From positions 1 to 39,578 of the forward strand of contig JANQKN010000155.1 in NCBI GenBank assembly GCA_028281065.1: a stretch of DNA of 39,578 nt, read 5' to 3'. Within the stretch, counting starts at the first letter, position 1. The number at the start of each line of letters is the position of its first letter. The notes under the pieces are model-generated. The model had not been told where the DNA came from and did not search any database. It worked only from the letters and a program-made list of their open reading frames with translations. This document shows, piece after piece, positions 27,289-35,914 of this stretch. The DNA is from Flavobacteriaceae bacterium (GTDB lineage: Bacteria; Bacteroidota; Bacteroidia; Flavobacteriales; Flavobacteriaceae). Both the position numbers and the translations under genes were made by a program.

Positions 27289-27293
27289 GGGTC

Positions 27294-27791
27294 ATGCAAT
27301 TAAAACATTACATCATTTTCGTTCTCCTTTTGGGCAGTTTTTCAGCCCATGCGCAGCAAGTGGTTAGGGCTACCGTAAGTACGGCGGGAGCTTCAGAAAC
27401 CATTACGGTTGGAGAGCAGGAATATGTCCTTCAACAAAGTATAGGGCAACAAAGTGTTATAGGAAGCTTTGCTACCGAAAGTAGGGCGACGAGACAGGGA
27501 TTTATTCAACCACCCATCAGGATAAGCGGTATTGTTGAGGAGGATACCGACCTCGATGCGGTGGTCTATCCCAATCCTTTCGAGAGTACAGTCCGTATCA
27601 AGTTCAATGAAGAGATAAAAGGAACTGTATCGGTTGTACTCTACGATATTCAAGGAAGGCTTGTATACGATAAACCCTATGAAGTAGCTTCAGAAATTGA
27701 AGTGAATCTGGATTTTCTGTCCAAGGCTGCCTATGTCCTCTTGGTCACTTCAGAAAACAAACAATTTAAAGCCAATTTGCTCAAAAACTAA
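27294..27791 (+). CDS. Small T9SS-exported protein
   Basis: A 165-residue protein with a signal peptide (ending SAHAQ), a short payload of about 60 residues (VVRATVSTAGASETITVGE, QSIGQQSVIGSF, QGFIQPPI) and a T9SS type A sorting domain over the last about 80 residues (VVYPNPFESTVRI, LYDIQGRLVYDK, AYVLLVTSENK). The QSIGQ...QGFIQP pattern recurs in small Bacteroidota T9SS proteins, usually without assigned function. The ATG lies five bases after the giant repeat gene's stop, so it is co-translated with it. Confidence 0.85.
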   Translation: MQLKHYIIFVLLLGSFSAHAQQVVRATVSTAGASETITVGEQEYVLQQSIGQQSVIGSFATESRATRQGFIQPPIRISGIVEEDTDLDAVVYPNPFESTVRIKFNEEIKGTVSVVLYDIQGRLVYDKPYEVASEIEVNLDFLSKAAYVLLVTSENKQFKANLLKN

Positions 27792-27801
27792 TCCATTCCA
27801 T

Positions 27802-28488
27802 ATGAAAAGATATATACTCATTATACTGTTATGCTTAGGTTCCATTTCCTACGGGCAACAAGTGTTTGTTGAAGTTGGAAGAAACACCTCGCATTTCAAG
27901 TTCAAGAACAATGAAGGGGAGGAATTGCAGAATCTGCAATCCAAAACCAAAAGCTATGTAAGTGGAGGCTACAAGCATAAGATCTACAAAGGCTTGTCTG
28001 TAACCACAGGGCTCTCCTACCATAGTTATGGAGCCATAGGAAACGACGATGTCGTAGGCAATTCCTTTGAATGGGACATCGATTACCTAGGATTTAACCT
28101 AGGATTGGATTACGATTTCAAAATCACCGAAGATGTGTCGTTTTACCTACTTGCCACTGCCAATGCGGAATGGATGGTAGATGGAGTGCAATCTATTAAC
28201 AATCAAGTATTCAATGTAAAAGACGTAGAGGAGTTTAATGACATTGCGATGTTTTTTCGGAGCGGAGGGGGAGTTCGTTTCGACATATCCGAGAAGGCGA
28301 AAATCTATGCCCAATACCTATACGGATCGGGTCTTGCCTTGGACGATAACAACAACTCGGCCACTACAGAACTTAGGATCAATGTGCATTCCTTTGGTAT
28401 TGGGGTCTTGGTAGATATCCCCTGTAGAAAAAAAGAAGAAACCCCCGTGGAAGGTGCCGCAAGTGAAACCCAAAACCAGAAGTCATGA
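27802..28488 (+). CDS. Outer-membrane beta-barrel protein (OmpA/porin-like)
   Basis: A 228-residue protein with a signal peptide (ending SYGQ) and a predicted small barrel: alternating strands such as VFVEVGRNTSHFKF, SYVSGGYKHKIYKGLSVTTGLSYHSYG, NLGLDYDFKITEDVSFYLLATANAEW and IYAQYLYGSG. The C-terminus carries a charged tail (RKKEETPVEG) after the last strand instead of ending on an aromatic residue. The ATG at 27802 is preferred over an in-frame start at 27733, which lies inside the upstream gene. The start of the next gene overlaps its stop by four bases. Likely an envelope anchor for the fibre proteins encoded next; this is inference from order only. Confidence 0.8.
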   Translation: MKRYILIILLCLGSISYGQQVFVEVGRNTSHFKFKNNEGEELQNLQSKTKSYVSGGYKHKIYKGLSVTTGLSYHSYGAIGNDDVVGNSFEWDIDYLGFNLGLDYDFKITEDVSFYLLATANAEWMVDGVQSINNQVFNVKDVEEFNDIAMFFRSGGGVRFDISEKAKIYAQYLYGSGLALDDNNNSATTELRINVHSFGIGVLVDIPCRKKEETPVEGAASETQNQKS

Positions 28489-31400
28489 AAAAAATACTAC
28501 TTTCCTTATTGTTTTTGGTCTGTGCATTTCATGCCTATGGGCAAACCGATGGATTGCATTACCAAGCCGTTATCATAGATCCCAATGTTCAGGAATTACC
28601 TGGACAAAATGCTACGGGTAATATTCTTCCCAATGAAGATGTAACCCTTCGGTTCACCATTTTCGATGCTGCTGGAAATCGGGAATACACCGAAATCCAG
28701 AACACACGAACCGACGCCTATGGAATGGTGAATGTGATCATAGGACAAGGACAGCCCCAAGGGGCCAATTTGTTTACAGAGATTTTCTGGGACGGAACCC
28801 GAAAGGATTTAAAGGTGGAGATTCAGTTTGGCGGACGCTTTATCGATTTAAGCAACCAGTCCCTAACCTTCATCCCTTATGCCTTTCATCGCGATATTAT
28901 CGCGACAGGAACCGTAAATGTAGACGGAAATGTGTTTTTTGGAAGTGATTTGGTAGTGGATGGAACCACCAACTTAAACGGGAGTCTTTCTGTGAACAAT
29001 GAAAGCCCAACCCAATTAACAGGGGCGTTAACGGTAGATGGACCCACCTCCCTGAACAGTACGTTAGACGTAAATAACGAAAGCCCGACCCATCTTACGG
29101 GAACCCTTAATGTAGATTTGGAAACCCGATTGGCTAGTACCTTGGAAGTGGAGGGAGTTACCGTTTTAGGGAACAATTTAAGGGTAGAGGGTGATACTGA
29201 ACTGAATAGCACATTGGACGTGGATGGGGCGACCAATCTAAACAGCACGTTGGAAGTAGATGGTGCCACCCGATTAAACAGTACACTGGCAGTTCAAGAT
29301 GCCACACAGTTAAACAGTACGTTGGATGTGGATGGCGCTACGACCATAAACAACACCTTGGATGTGACCAACCAAAGCCCTACACGACTTACAGGAACCT
29401 TAACAGTAGATGGTGTTACGAATCTGAATAGCGATGTAAGCATTAACAACAATAGTTCTTTAAATGTTTCAGGTGATTTGGTGGTGCAAGGAACCACGCT
29501 TTTTGAAGATGACTTGACCGTTGATGGGGATACCAACTTAAACGGGTTGTTGAATGTAAACAACAACAGTCCTACCATCTTATCTGGAACTCTTGGGGTA
29601 ACGGGCGAAACTACCTTGGGAAGTTCCTTAACAGTCGATGGCCCAACAAATTTGGAAAGCGAACTGAATGTAAACAACCAAAGCCCTACCCAGCTTTCAG
29701 GAAGTCTTACGGTAGATTTGGGCACTGAGTTAAACAGCAGTCTTTCGGTAAACAATGGCAGTCCTACCTTTTTGTCAGGTACTTTGGAAGTGGAAGGTGC
29801 CATGAATTTAAATAATAACCTTACCGTAAACGGGGTTACCAACCTAAACAGTTTTGTTTTTGTGAACAATGGCTCTCCAACCAATTTATCAGGTCAATTG
29901 AACGTGGCAGGAGATACCGACATAGACGGTACGTTAATCGTAGATGGTATAACCACTTTAAATGAAGGGTTAACGGTTGCCAATGGTAGGGAAACCTATT
30001 TAACTGGTAAGATGGAGGTAGATGGCATTAGTACCTTGAATAATTCTTTGGAAGTGACCAATCAAAGCCCAACGACCCTCACAGGAACCTTAACGGTGGA
30101 CGAAGCAACCACATTAAATAGCAGTTTGGATGTGGCAAATAATGCACCCACCTCTTTATCGGGAACCCTAAATGTGGATGGCGCTACAACCTTGAACAAT
30201 ACTTTGGATGTATTGAATGGATCAAGCACAAATCTCTCGGGAGCCTTAACGGTAGATGGCACAACAGATTTAAACGATAGTCTTACCGTGCTCAGCGGTA
30301 GTGACACAAATTTAAGCGGTGTATTAAATGTAGCAGGGGAGACCACATTGGGCAATACCCTAACGGTAGCTGGTGCTACTACGATAAATAACGACCTTAC
30401 CGTTACTGGAAACACCTTTTTGGGTAGCTTAAATACCGAAAACATAAATATTCTGGGCGATAGTCCAGACTTTGTAGCCACTTTCGAAAACACCAATACA
30501 GGAAATGGGGACGGGATTGCTATTCGTTTGGGTAAAAATCATGGTGCTTGGGATGGGTCACAGATTTTGAAGATCGTAAATCCCTTAATAGGCGATCCCG
30601 ATAGCGGTACACCACCCATCGATCCGACCTACCAAAGTGCGATGAATATTGTAAAAGCACAATTTCAATCGCCAGGGACTTTTTCGGTTTCCGACATGAT
30701 CAATTTAGCGCCGGGAGGATTGCGTTCTGGAGGAATCTTGGCCATTAACGAATTTGTGTTTCAGCAAATGAACTCAAGTTTGGGATTGCCTAAAAATTTG
30801 CCTGGGGTAAATTTCCCTTTTACAACTTTGAGTCAATCCCCGCCACCACCGCCACCTTTTCCAGGGGTTACCATCCCATTTGTAAACGTAACCATTCCGG
30901 GCTGGCAGGTTCCTACGGTGAGCATTCCGAGTCAAGTACTCAATAATCCTATTGCCAACTTCCTTCCTTCATTACCTCTTACAGGAGATAATACGGGAGG
31001 ACTTCCAGGGATTGAGTTTCCAACGATCCCAACCCAGGCTATTGCAGGTTCCCTGGATAAAAACAATGAATATGTTTCCTTTCAGGATAAAGACGGAAGA
31101 GTAACGGGAAGCATACGGGCACAATCATTACAGGATTTTGCCAACGAAACCATTTGTAACCCTGTGTATTTAATGAACGTAATTTCCAAGTTCATTGGGG
31201 TGGACCTTCTGGATAAAATAGTGGCAGGTTCTGTAGAGATGACCAACCTTATCGATAAATTCAACCATATAGGTGTGGAGTATACTTCAGGAAATGGGGA
31301 TTATGCAGAGTGGTTGCCAAGGCAAGATAAAAACGAATACATAACCGCAGGGGATATTGTAGCCGTAAAAGGAGGTTTTATTACCAAAGATCTGAATGAA

Positions 31401-31832
31401 GTAGAACAGATTATGGTGGTTTCGCATAGACCCATCATATTGGGGAATACTCCCGATCCGTCGCAGACCCATTTTGGGAATAATGTTGCTTTTATGGGAC
31501 AGGTTCCCGTAAAAGTAATGGGGCCCATAGAAACAGGGGATTACATCGTAGCACACTCTACCATTAAAGGATACGGTATTGGAAAATCACAAGAAGAAAT
31601 GAAGGCCGAAGACTTTCAATTGGCCGTTGGTAGATCCTGGGAACAAAACCTAAATGAAGGGCCCAAGATGGTAAATACAGTTGTTGGGGTTCACAATGGA
31701 GATTGGGTAACGATTATCCAAAAGCTTCAGAAAAAACAACAGGCTTACGAAGCTCAATTCGAAGCTATAGAGGCCAAGGTGAATGCCCTGGATAAAAAGG
31801 CCAACGAATTGGTATTGGAAAACAAACAGTAA
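28485..31832 (+). CDS. Repetitive fibre-like surface protein 1
   Basis: A 1115-residue exported protein. The signal peptide ends AYGQ. A Bacteroidota-type N-terminal domain (about 20-140) follows, with TDGLHYQAVIIDPN, TDAYGMVNVIIGQG and LTFIPYAFHRDIIA. Residues about 145-650 are some 39 units alternating between 12 residues (LxVdGaTxLNst) and 14 residues (LxVnNxSPTxLsGt), expected to form a regular beta-solenoid. A connecting region has a proline run (PPPPPP). The C-terminal domain (about 915-1065) contains GVEYTSGNGDYAEWLP, GDIVAVKGGFITKD and VAFMGQVPVKVMGP, then a coiled coil (about 1075-1115). There is no T9SS sorting domain. The architecture recalls phage tail fibres. It is coupled to the upstream barrel gene by an ATGA overlap and is a tandem paralogue of the next gene. 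Confidence 0.85.
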   Translation: MKKILLSLLFLVCAFHAYGQTDGLHYQAVIIDPNVQELPGQNATGNILPNEDVTLRFTIFDAAGNREYTEIQNTRTDAYGMVNVIIGQGQPQGANLFTEIFWDGTRKDLKVEIQFGGRFIDLSNQSLTFIPYAFHRDIIATGTVNVDGNVFFGSDLVVDGTTNLNGSLSVNNESPTQLTGALTVDGPTSLNSTLDVNNESPTHLTGTLNVDLETRLASTLEVEGVTVLGNNLRVEGDTELNSTLDVDGATNLNSTLEVDGATRLNSTLAVQDATQLNSTLDVDGATTINNTLDVTNQSPTRLTGTLTVDGVTNLNSDVSINNNSSLNVSGDLVVQGTTLFEDDLTVDGDTNLNGLLNVNNNSPTILSGTLGVTGETTLGSSLTVDGPTNLESELNVNNQSPTQLSGSLTVDLGTELNSSLSVNNGSPTFLSGTLEVEGAMNLNNNLTVNGVTNLNSFVFVNNGSPTNLSGQLNVAGDTDIDGTLIVDGITTLNEGLTVANGRETYLTGKMEVDGISTLNNSLEVTNQSPTTLTGTLTVDEATTLNSSLDVANNAPTSLSGTLNVDGATTLNNTLDVLNGSSTNLSGALTVDGTTDLNDSLTVLSGSDTNLSGVLNVAGETTLGNTLTVAGATTINNDLTVTGNTFLGSLNTENINILGDSPDFVATFENTNTGNGDGIAIRLGKNHGAWDGSQILKIVNPLIGDPDSGTPPIDPTYQSAMNIVKAQFQSPGTFSVSDMINLAPGGLRSGGILAINEFVFQQMNSSLGLPKNLPGVNFPFTTLSQSPPPPPPFPGVTIPFVNVTIPGWQVPTVSIPSQVLNNPIANFLPSLPLTGDNTGGLPGIEFPTIPTQAIAGSLDKNNEYVSFQDKDGRVTGSIRAQSLQDFANETICNPVYLMNVISKFIGVDLLDKIVAGSVEMTNLIDKFNHIGVEYTSGNGDYAEWLPRQDKNEYITAGDIVAVKGGFITKDLNEVEQIMVVSHRPIILGNTPDPSQTHFGNNVAFMGQVPVKVMGPIETGDYIVAHSTIKGYGIGKSQEEMKAEDFQLAVGRSWEQNLNEGPKMVNTVVGVHNGDWVTIIQKLQKKQQAYEAQFEAIEAKVNALDKKANELVLENKQ
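28918..30432 (+). repeat. 39-unit 12/14-residue repeat array in fibre protein 1
   Basis: The coding array is of 36-bp and 42-bp units. The 12-residue type reads LxVdGxTxLNxx and the 14-residue type LxVnNxSPTxLsGt. Unit lengths run in the order given in the findings. The same array, with the same order, lies in the downstream paralogue. Confidence 0.85.
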
Positions 31833-31842
31833 ACCGCATCTT

Positions 31843-34800
31843 ATGAAACGTCTATTGTATCTATCGATTTTTCTGCTTGGGATGGGGTTGTATGCCCAAA
31901 CCGATGGGCTTAATTATCAGGCCATTATTTTAGATCCCAATATTCAGGAATTGCCAGGGGTTAATGCCTCAGGAAATATATTGCCCAATACTAATGTTGT
32001 TATCCGTTTTTCGATTCTTTCCCAATTAGGGGAGATCGAATACATAGAGCAGCACCAAACCCGAACCGATGCCCAAGGGATGATCAATCTGGTGATTGGT
32101 CAAGGGGAACGTTTAGGGTTTCATTCATTTACCAATATTTCTTGGGATGGAAGTCCGAAGAACCTAAAAGTGGAAATAAATCTAGGAGTTCGTTTCAATG
32201 CGTTGAGCGAACAGACCCTAACCTTTATTCCTTATGCCTTTCACAGGGACATTATAGCTACAGGGGATTTAAATGCAGATGGAAATATACTATTTGGGAA
32301 TGATTTGGTGGTTGAAGGAGATACAACCTTAAATAGCTCCTTGGATGTTAACAACGAAAGTCCTTCCCAATTTTCAGGGATTCTTACGGTAGCCAACGAA
32401 ACCAACCTGAATAATTCCTTGGATGTTAACAACCAAGCACGCACCCGTTTTACGGGAACACTGGATGTTGATGGGGCCACTAATCTCGGCAACAGACTTC
32501 TTGTTATTGATGACACCTTTTTTAATAGTTCGCTTTCTGTAGATGGCAGCACGCGCTTAAGGGGGACCTTGGATGTAGAAGGAGCTACCCATCTCCACGA
32601 TCGCTTGATTGTTGATGAAGCTACCCAATTAAACAATACGTTAATGGTAGCCGATGCTACTATTTTGCGTAGAACACTAAACGTGGATGGAGCCACAACC
32701 CTTAATAACGCCCTTAGGGTAGACAATCAAAGAGCTACCACATTGTCGGGTACACTCACTGTAGATGGCGAAACCGATTTCAATGGAAACGTACTGGTAA
32801 ATAATTCCAGCAATGTTATGGTTTCTGGCGATATGGCTATTGGCGGGGATACGGTATTGCAACAGGACATTACAGTCGAAGGCGATACCAACCTTAATAG
32901 CTCCCTTTTTGTGAACAATGGAAACCCAACATCGTTGAGTGGAACACTGGATGTTACAGGACAGACAAACTTGGGAAGTAGCCTTTTGGTACAGGGAACT
33001 ACCGATTTAAACAACCTCTTGCGGGTAAATAACGGAAGTTCAAGCCTATTAACAGGAACATTGATGGTAGACTTGGCTACCCAACTCAACGGGAGGCTTA
33101 TGGTAAGTAACGGAAGTCCAACCTACCTTTCAGGTTCATTGAATGTAAATGGGGAAATCGACTTTGGTCATGATCTTACGGTAGAAGGGATTTCAAATTT
33201 TAACGACGAATTAAATGTGCTTAATGGAGCCCCGCTTCAATTGTCAGGTGACTTGGATGTAGAAGGAAACGCAAATCTTGGAGGGAGTCTTACGGTTATG
33301 AACCCTACTACCTTTAATGATAACCTTACGGTTACTAATACAGAATCAACCCAGTTTACGGGACCCCTTGAAGTTGATGGCGAAACCATCTTAAATGATG
33401 CACTTACGGTAACGGGGCAGTCCCCGACACAATTAAATGGAATCCTTGCAGTAGACGGAACTACACTTTTTAATGCTTCTTTGGAAGTTGCCAACCAAAG
33501 CCCTTCTAATTTTACAGGGACTTTCATGGTGGGTGAAGGTGCTTCGTTGCAATCGGATTTGGAAGTTACGAATGCAAGTAACACATACTTTTCGGGGAAT
33601 CTATTTGTTGGAGCGGTTACCAACATCAATGCATTAAATGTAAACAATGGGGCAAAAACAGAACTTACGGGATTGTTGGATGTAACGGGAGTGACCACGC
33701 TAAGCAATACATTGGGAATTGCCAATGCTACTACCATAAACAACGACTTAACGGTAACAGGAAATACTTTTCTAGCTAGTTTAACTTCGGGGGGAATTTC
33801 GGTGGGAGGTGACAACCCAAACTACTTGGCCCTCTTTTCCAATGCCGATCAAGGAAATGGAGGTGGAATTAAGATCAAATTAGGAAGGGATCATGGAAGA
33901 TGGACAGGGAGCAGTATACTAACCATAGATCAAACGCTTATTAGCAATGATCCTGTTAATAATACTCCTCCTTCGGATCCTACATACGTCACTGCATTGA
34001 ACACGGTAAAAACCCAGTTTCTAAACCCTGGAACCTTTTCTATGTCCGATATTGTGGGATTAAGCCCATTGGCCATACGGCTTGGCTCCATTGGAAACAT
34101 CAATAATTTAATTTTTCAGGAGTTCGCGGCACAGTTAAACATTCCCAAAAACGTTCCATCGGTAACTATGCCTTCCTTCGCGGTGCCTGGTTTCGAAAAC
34201 GAGATCGTGTTCTTTAATGGGTTGAGTCCCATTTGTTCTGGACAGCATTGCTTTAGTGTCTGTTTCCCATTTGCAGGATGTGTTCGCGTATGTATTCCTC
34301 CAGTAAATGTTTGTGTGCCTACTATTCCAAAAATTGCATTCCCGGCATTGCAGGTTCCACAGGTAAATGTAGCTCCTACATTAAGCAATTTCATTCCTCC
34401 GTTACCCACATTAAGCGAAGCAGGATTGCCCGATGTGGGGATTCCCAGTATTCCAACGGTTTCTTTTTCGAATTCGCTTTCCAACGAAAACGAGTACATG
34501 ACCTTTCAGGATAAGGATCTACGGAAAACGGGTGCTATTAGGGCGGTTTCAATTTCAGATTTTGCCAATAGTACCATTCTTGATGATGTGTATGTAATAA
34601 ATGTTGTGTCCCGATTTATCAATATCGATCAGTTAAAATCCATAGTGCGGGGTGGTGCCACCATGGTGGACCTCATTAATCGATTCAATAAAATGGGGGT
34701 GGAATATACCTCTGGAAATGGGGATTATGCAGAATGGCTGGAGCGCTCTTCACCCACAGAGCATCTTACCGCGGGGGATATTGTAGGGGTGAAAGGCGCA

Positions 34801-35268
34801 AAAATCTCCAGAGATTTGACCGATTTTGAACAGATCATGGTGGTTTCCCATCAGCCCATTGTTTTAGGAAACAACCCTTTAAAGGAAAGGGAACACTTGG
34901 GAAATAAAGTTGCTTTTATTGGGCAGGTTCCCGTAAAAGTGATGGGGCCTGTTAGCACAGGGGATTATATCGTAGCAGACAGAGAACTGCCTGGGTACGG
35001 AAAGGCGGTTCCCCCTTCAGCAATGAAACCTATGGATTTCAGGTTTGCTGTAGGACGTGCTTGGGAGGAAAACCTACAATCTGGGCCTAAAATGGTCACT
35101 ACAATAGTGGGGATCCATAATGGGGATTTTACCAAGGCCCTTAAAAGATTGGAAACACAACAAGAAGAATTGGATACGAAGATTGCTAGCCTAGAGGAAC
35201 GGCTTGCAGCTATTTCAGAAAAACTAGATACAACCACTAATAAAGAAGATTATGCAGCTAAAGAATAA
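31843..35268 (+). CDS. Repetitive fibre-like surface protein 2 (paralogue of 28485 product)
   Basis: A 1141-residue exported protein with the same layout as its upstream neighbour: signal peptide ending LYAQ, TDGLNYQAIILDPN, IPYAFHRDIIA, an array of about 39 units of 12 and 14 residues (about 145-650), a connector, a SGNGDYAEWLERS domain with GDIVGVKGAKISRD and VAFIGQVPVKVMGP, and a C-terminal coiled coil (RLETQQEELDTKIASLEERL). The connector holds six cysteines within about 29 residues (from CSGQHC to VNVCVP) that the paralogue lacks. The ATG at 31843 follows the previous stop by ten bases; an upstream in-frame ATG at 31783 is inside that gene. No T9SS domain. It probably forms homo- or heterotrimeric fibres with its paralogue. 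Confidence 0.85.
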   Translation: MKRLLYLSIFLLGMGLYAQTDGLNYQAIILDPNIQELPGVNASGNILPNTNVVIRFSILSQLGEIEYIEQHQTRTDAQGMINLVIGQGERLGFHSFTNISWDGSPKNLKVEINLGVRFNALSEQTLTFIPYAFHRDIIATGDLNADGNILFGNDLVVEGDTTLNSSLDVNNESPSQFSGILTVANETNLNNSLDVNNQARTRFTGTLDVDGATNLGNRLLVIDDTFFNSSLSVDGSTRLRGTLDVEGATHLHDRLIVDEATQLNNTLMVADATILRRTLNVDGATTLNNALRVDNQRATTLSGTLTVDGETDFNGNVLVNNSSNVMVSGDMAIGGDTVLQQDITVEGDTNLNSSLFVNNGNPTSLSGTLDVTGQTNLGSSLLVQGTTDLNNLLRVNNGSSSLLTGTLMVDLATQLNGRLMVSNGSPTYLSGSLNVNGEIDFGHDLTVEGISNFNDELNVLNGAPLQLSGDLDVEGNANLGGSLTVMNPTTFNDNLTVTNTESTQFTGPLEVDGETILNDALTVTGQSPTQLNGILAVDGTTLFNASLEVANQSPSNFTGTFMVGEGASLQSDLEVTNASNTYFSGNLFVGAVTNINALNVNNGAKTELTGLLDVTGVTTLSNTLGIANATTINNDLTVTGNTFLASLTSGGISVGGDNPNYLALFSNADQGNGGGIKIKLGRDHGRWTGSSILTIDQTLISNDPVNNTPPSDPTYVTALNTVKTQFLNPGTFSMSDIVGLSPLAIRLGSIGNINNLIFQEFAAQLNIPKNVPSVTMPSFAVPGFENEIVFFNGLSPICSGQHCFSVCFPFAGCVRVCIPPVNVCVPTIPKIAFPALQVPQVNVAPTLSNFIPPLPTLSEAGLPDVGIPSIPTVSFSNSLSNENEYMTFQDKDLRKTGAIRAVSISDFANSTILDDVYVINVVSRFINIDQLKSIVRGGATMVDLINRFNKMGVEYTSGNGDYAEWLERSSPTEHLTAGDIVGVKGAKISRDLTDFEQIMVVSHQPIVLGNNPLKEREHLGNKVAFIGQVPVKVMGPVSTGDYIVADRELPGYGKAVPPSAMKPMDFRFAVGRAWEENLQSGPKMVTTIVGIHNGDFTKALKRLETQQEELDTKIASLEERLAAISEKLDTTTNKEDYAAKE
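32271..33780 (+). repeat. 39-unit 12/14-residue repeat array in fibre protein 2
   Basis: The same array type as at 28918-30432, with the same sequence of unit lengths except one 11-residue unit (unit 35). Protein identity between matching units is moderate and synonymous sites differ widely, so the duplication is not recent. Confidence 0.85.
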
Positions 35269-35833
35269 GATACTGTTATGCCTGTGTGTACTATGGGCAT
35301 CGCTAGGATTTGCACAGGAAGAAGAAGCCACTTTTTACTTGGATGAAGAGCAATTGAGTCAAATTCAAAAAAGTGAAGAAGCACTTAGTGTTTGGTTTGA
35401 AGAATTGAAAACGCCTGGGGTGCGTATTGATGAAGATCGAATGATATTTAGTGAAGAGGCCCAGAAACTTATTAAAGACGAGGCCTATCGCAAAAGTGTT
35501 TATAAGGAGGTTTTCAGTTTTTCCGATGTACAACAGAGTTTGGCTGGTTTCGAAATCCAGAAAGCCTTTTGGCAGATGTTATGGTTGTATCCCGAGCATA
35601 AAGAAGATGTGGTTCGTTATATCTATGCCTATGATAAAGTGTTTCCTACCGACGATGTTTTGGTGGCATCGTTTTACACCTACGCCTTTTTCGACCCTGC
35701 CATTACTCATTTGGAGCAAGGGAAACCCAACGTACACAGACCCGATATTTTTGAAGAATACCTAAGAAGGACCCAAGAAATTGTAACCTATATACACTAT
35801 TTCAGGAACGAAGAAACCAAGACTAAATCCTAG
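35252..35833 (+). CDS. Small secreted helical protein, unknown function
   Basis: A 193-residue protein with a signal peptide (QLKNKILLCLCVLWASLGFAQ) and then an acidic helical region (EEEATFYLDEEQLSQIQKSEEALS, KLIKDEAYRKSVYKEV, FEIQKAFWQMLWLYPEHKEDVV). No TM segment or known domain was recognised. Its ATG lies 17 bases inside the end of fibre gene 2, so it is the last translationally coupled gene of the surface operon, and a bidirectional terminator follows. It may be an assembly or stability factor for the fibres; this is a positional inference. Confidence 0.75.
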   Translation: MQLKNKILLCLCVLWASLGFAQEEEATFYLDEEQLSQIQKSEEALSVWFEELKTPGVRIDEDRMIFSEEAQKLIKDEAYRKSVYKEVFSFSDVQQSLAGFEIQKAFWQMLWLYPEHKEDVVRYIYAYDKVFPTDDVLVASFYTYAFFDPAITHLEQGKPNVHRPDIFEEYLRRTQEIVTYIHYFRNEETKTKS

Positions 35834-35860
35834 TTTTCATTTCAACAACTAGCCTAATTG

Positions 35861-35900
35861 AAAAAGCCCTCACTTCATAAAAGTAGAGGGCTTGCTTTTT
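35861..35900. terminator. Bidirectional terminator between convergent units
   Basis: Hairpin AGCCCTC (35865-35871)/GAGGGCT (35886-35892), extended by ACTT/AAGT with one bulged A. It is flanked by AAAAA on one side and GCTTTTT on the other, so it can end both the plus-strand surface operon and the minus-strand esterase gene. Confidence 0.8.
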
Positions 35901-35914
35901 AGGGATTCATAAGG

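Noticed and set aside
28886-30496. Minus-strand open frames inside fibre gene 1 (28886-29269, 29294-29884, 30062-30496) rich in PSTSNVLF-type repeats
   Set aside because: They are the antisense reading of the 36/42-bp repeats, share the repeat period, and have no start context or independent signal.
32241-33815. Minus-strand open frames inside fibre gene 2
   Set aside because: Same cause: antisense of the repeat array.
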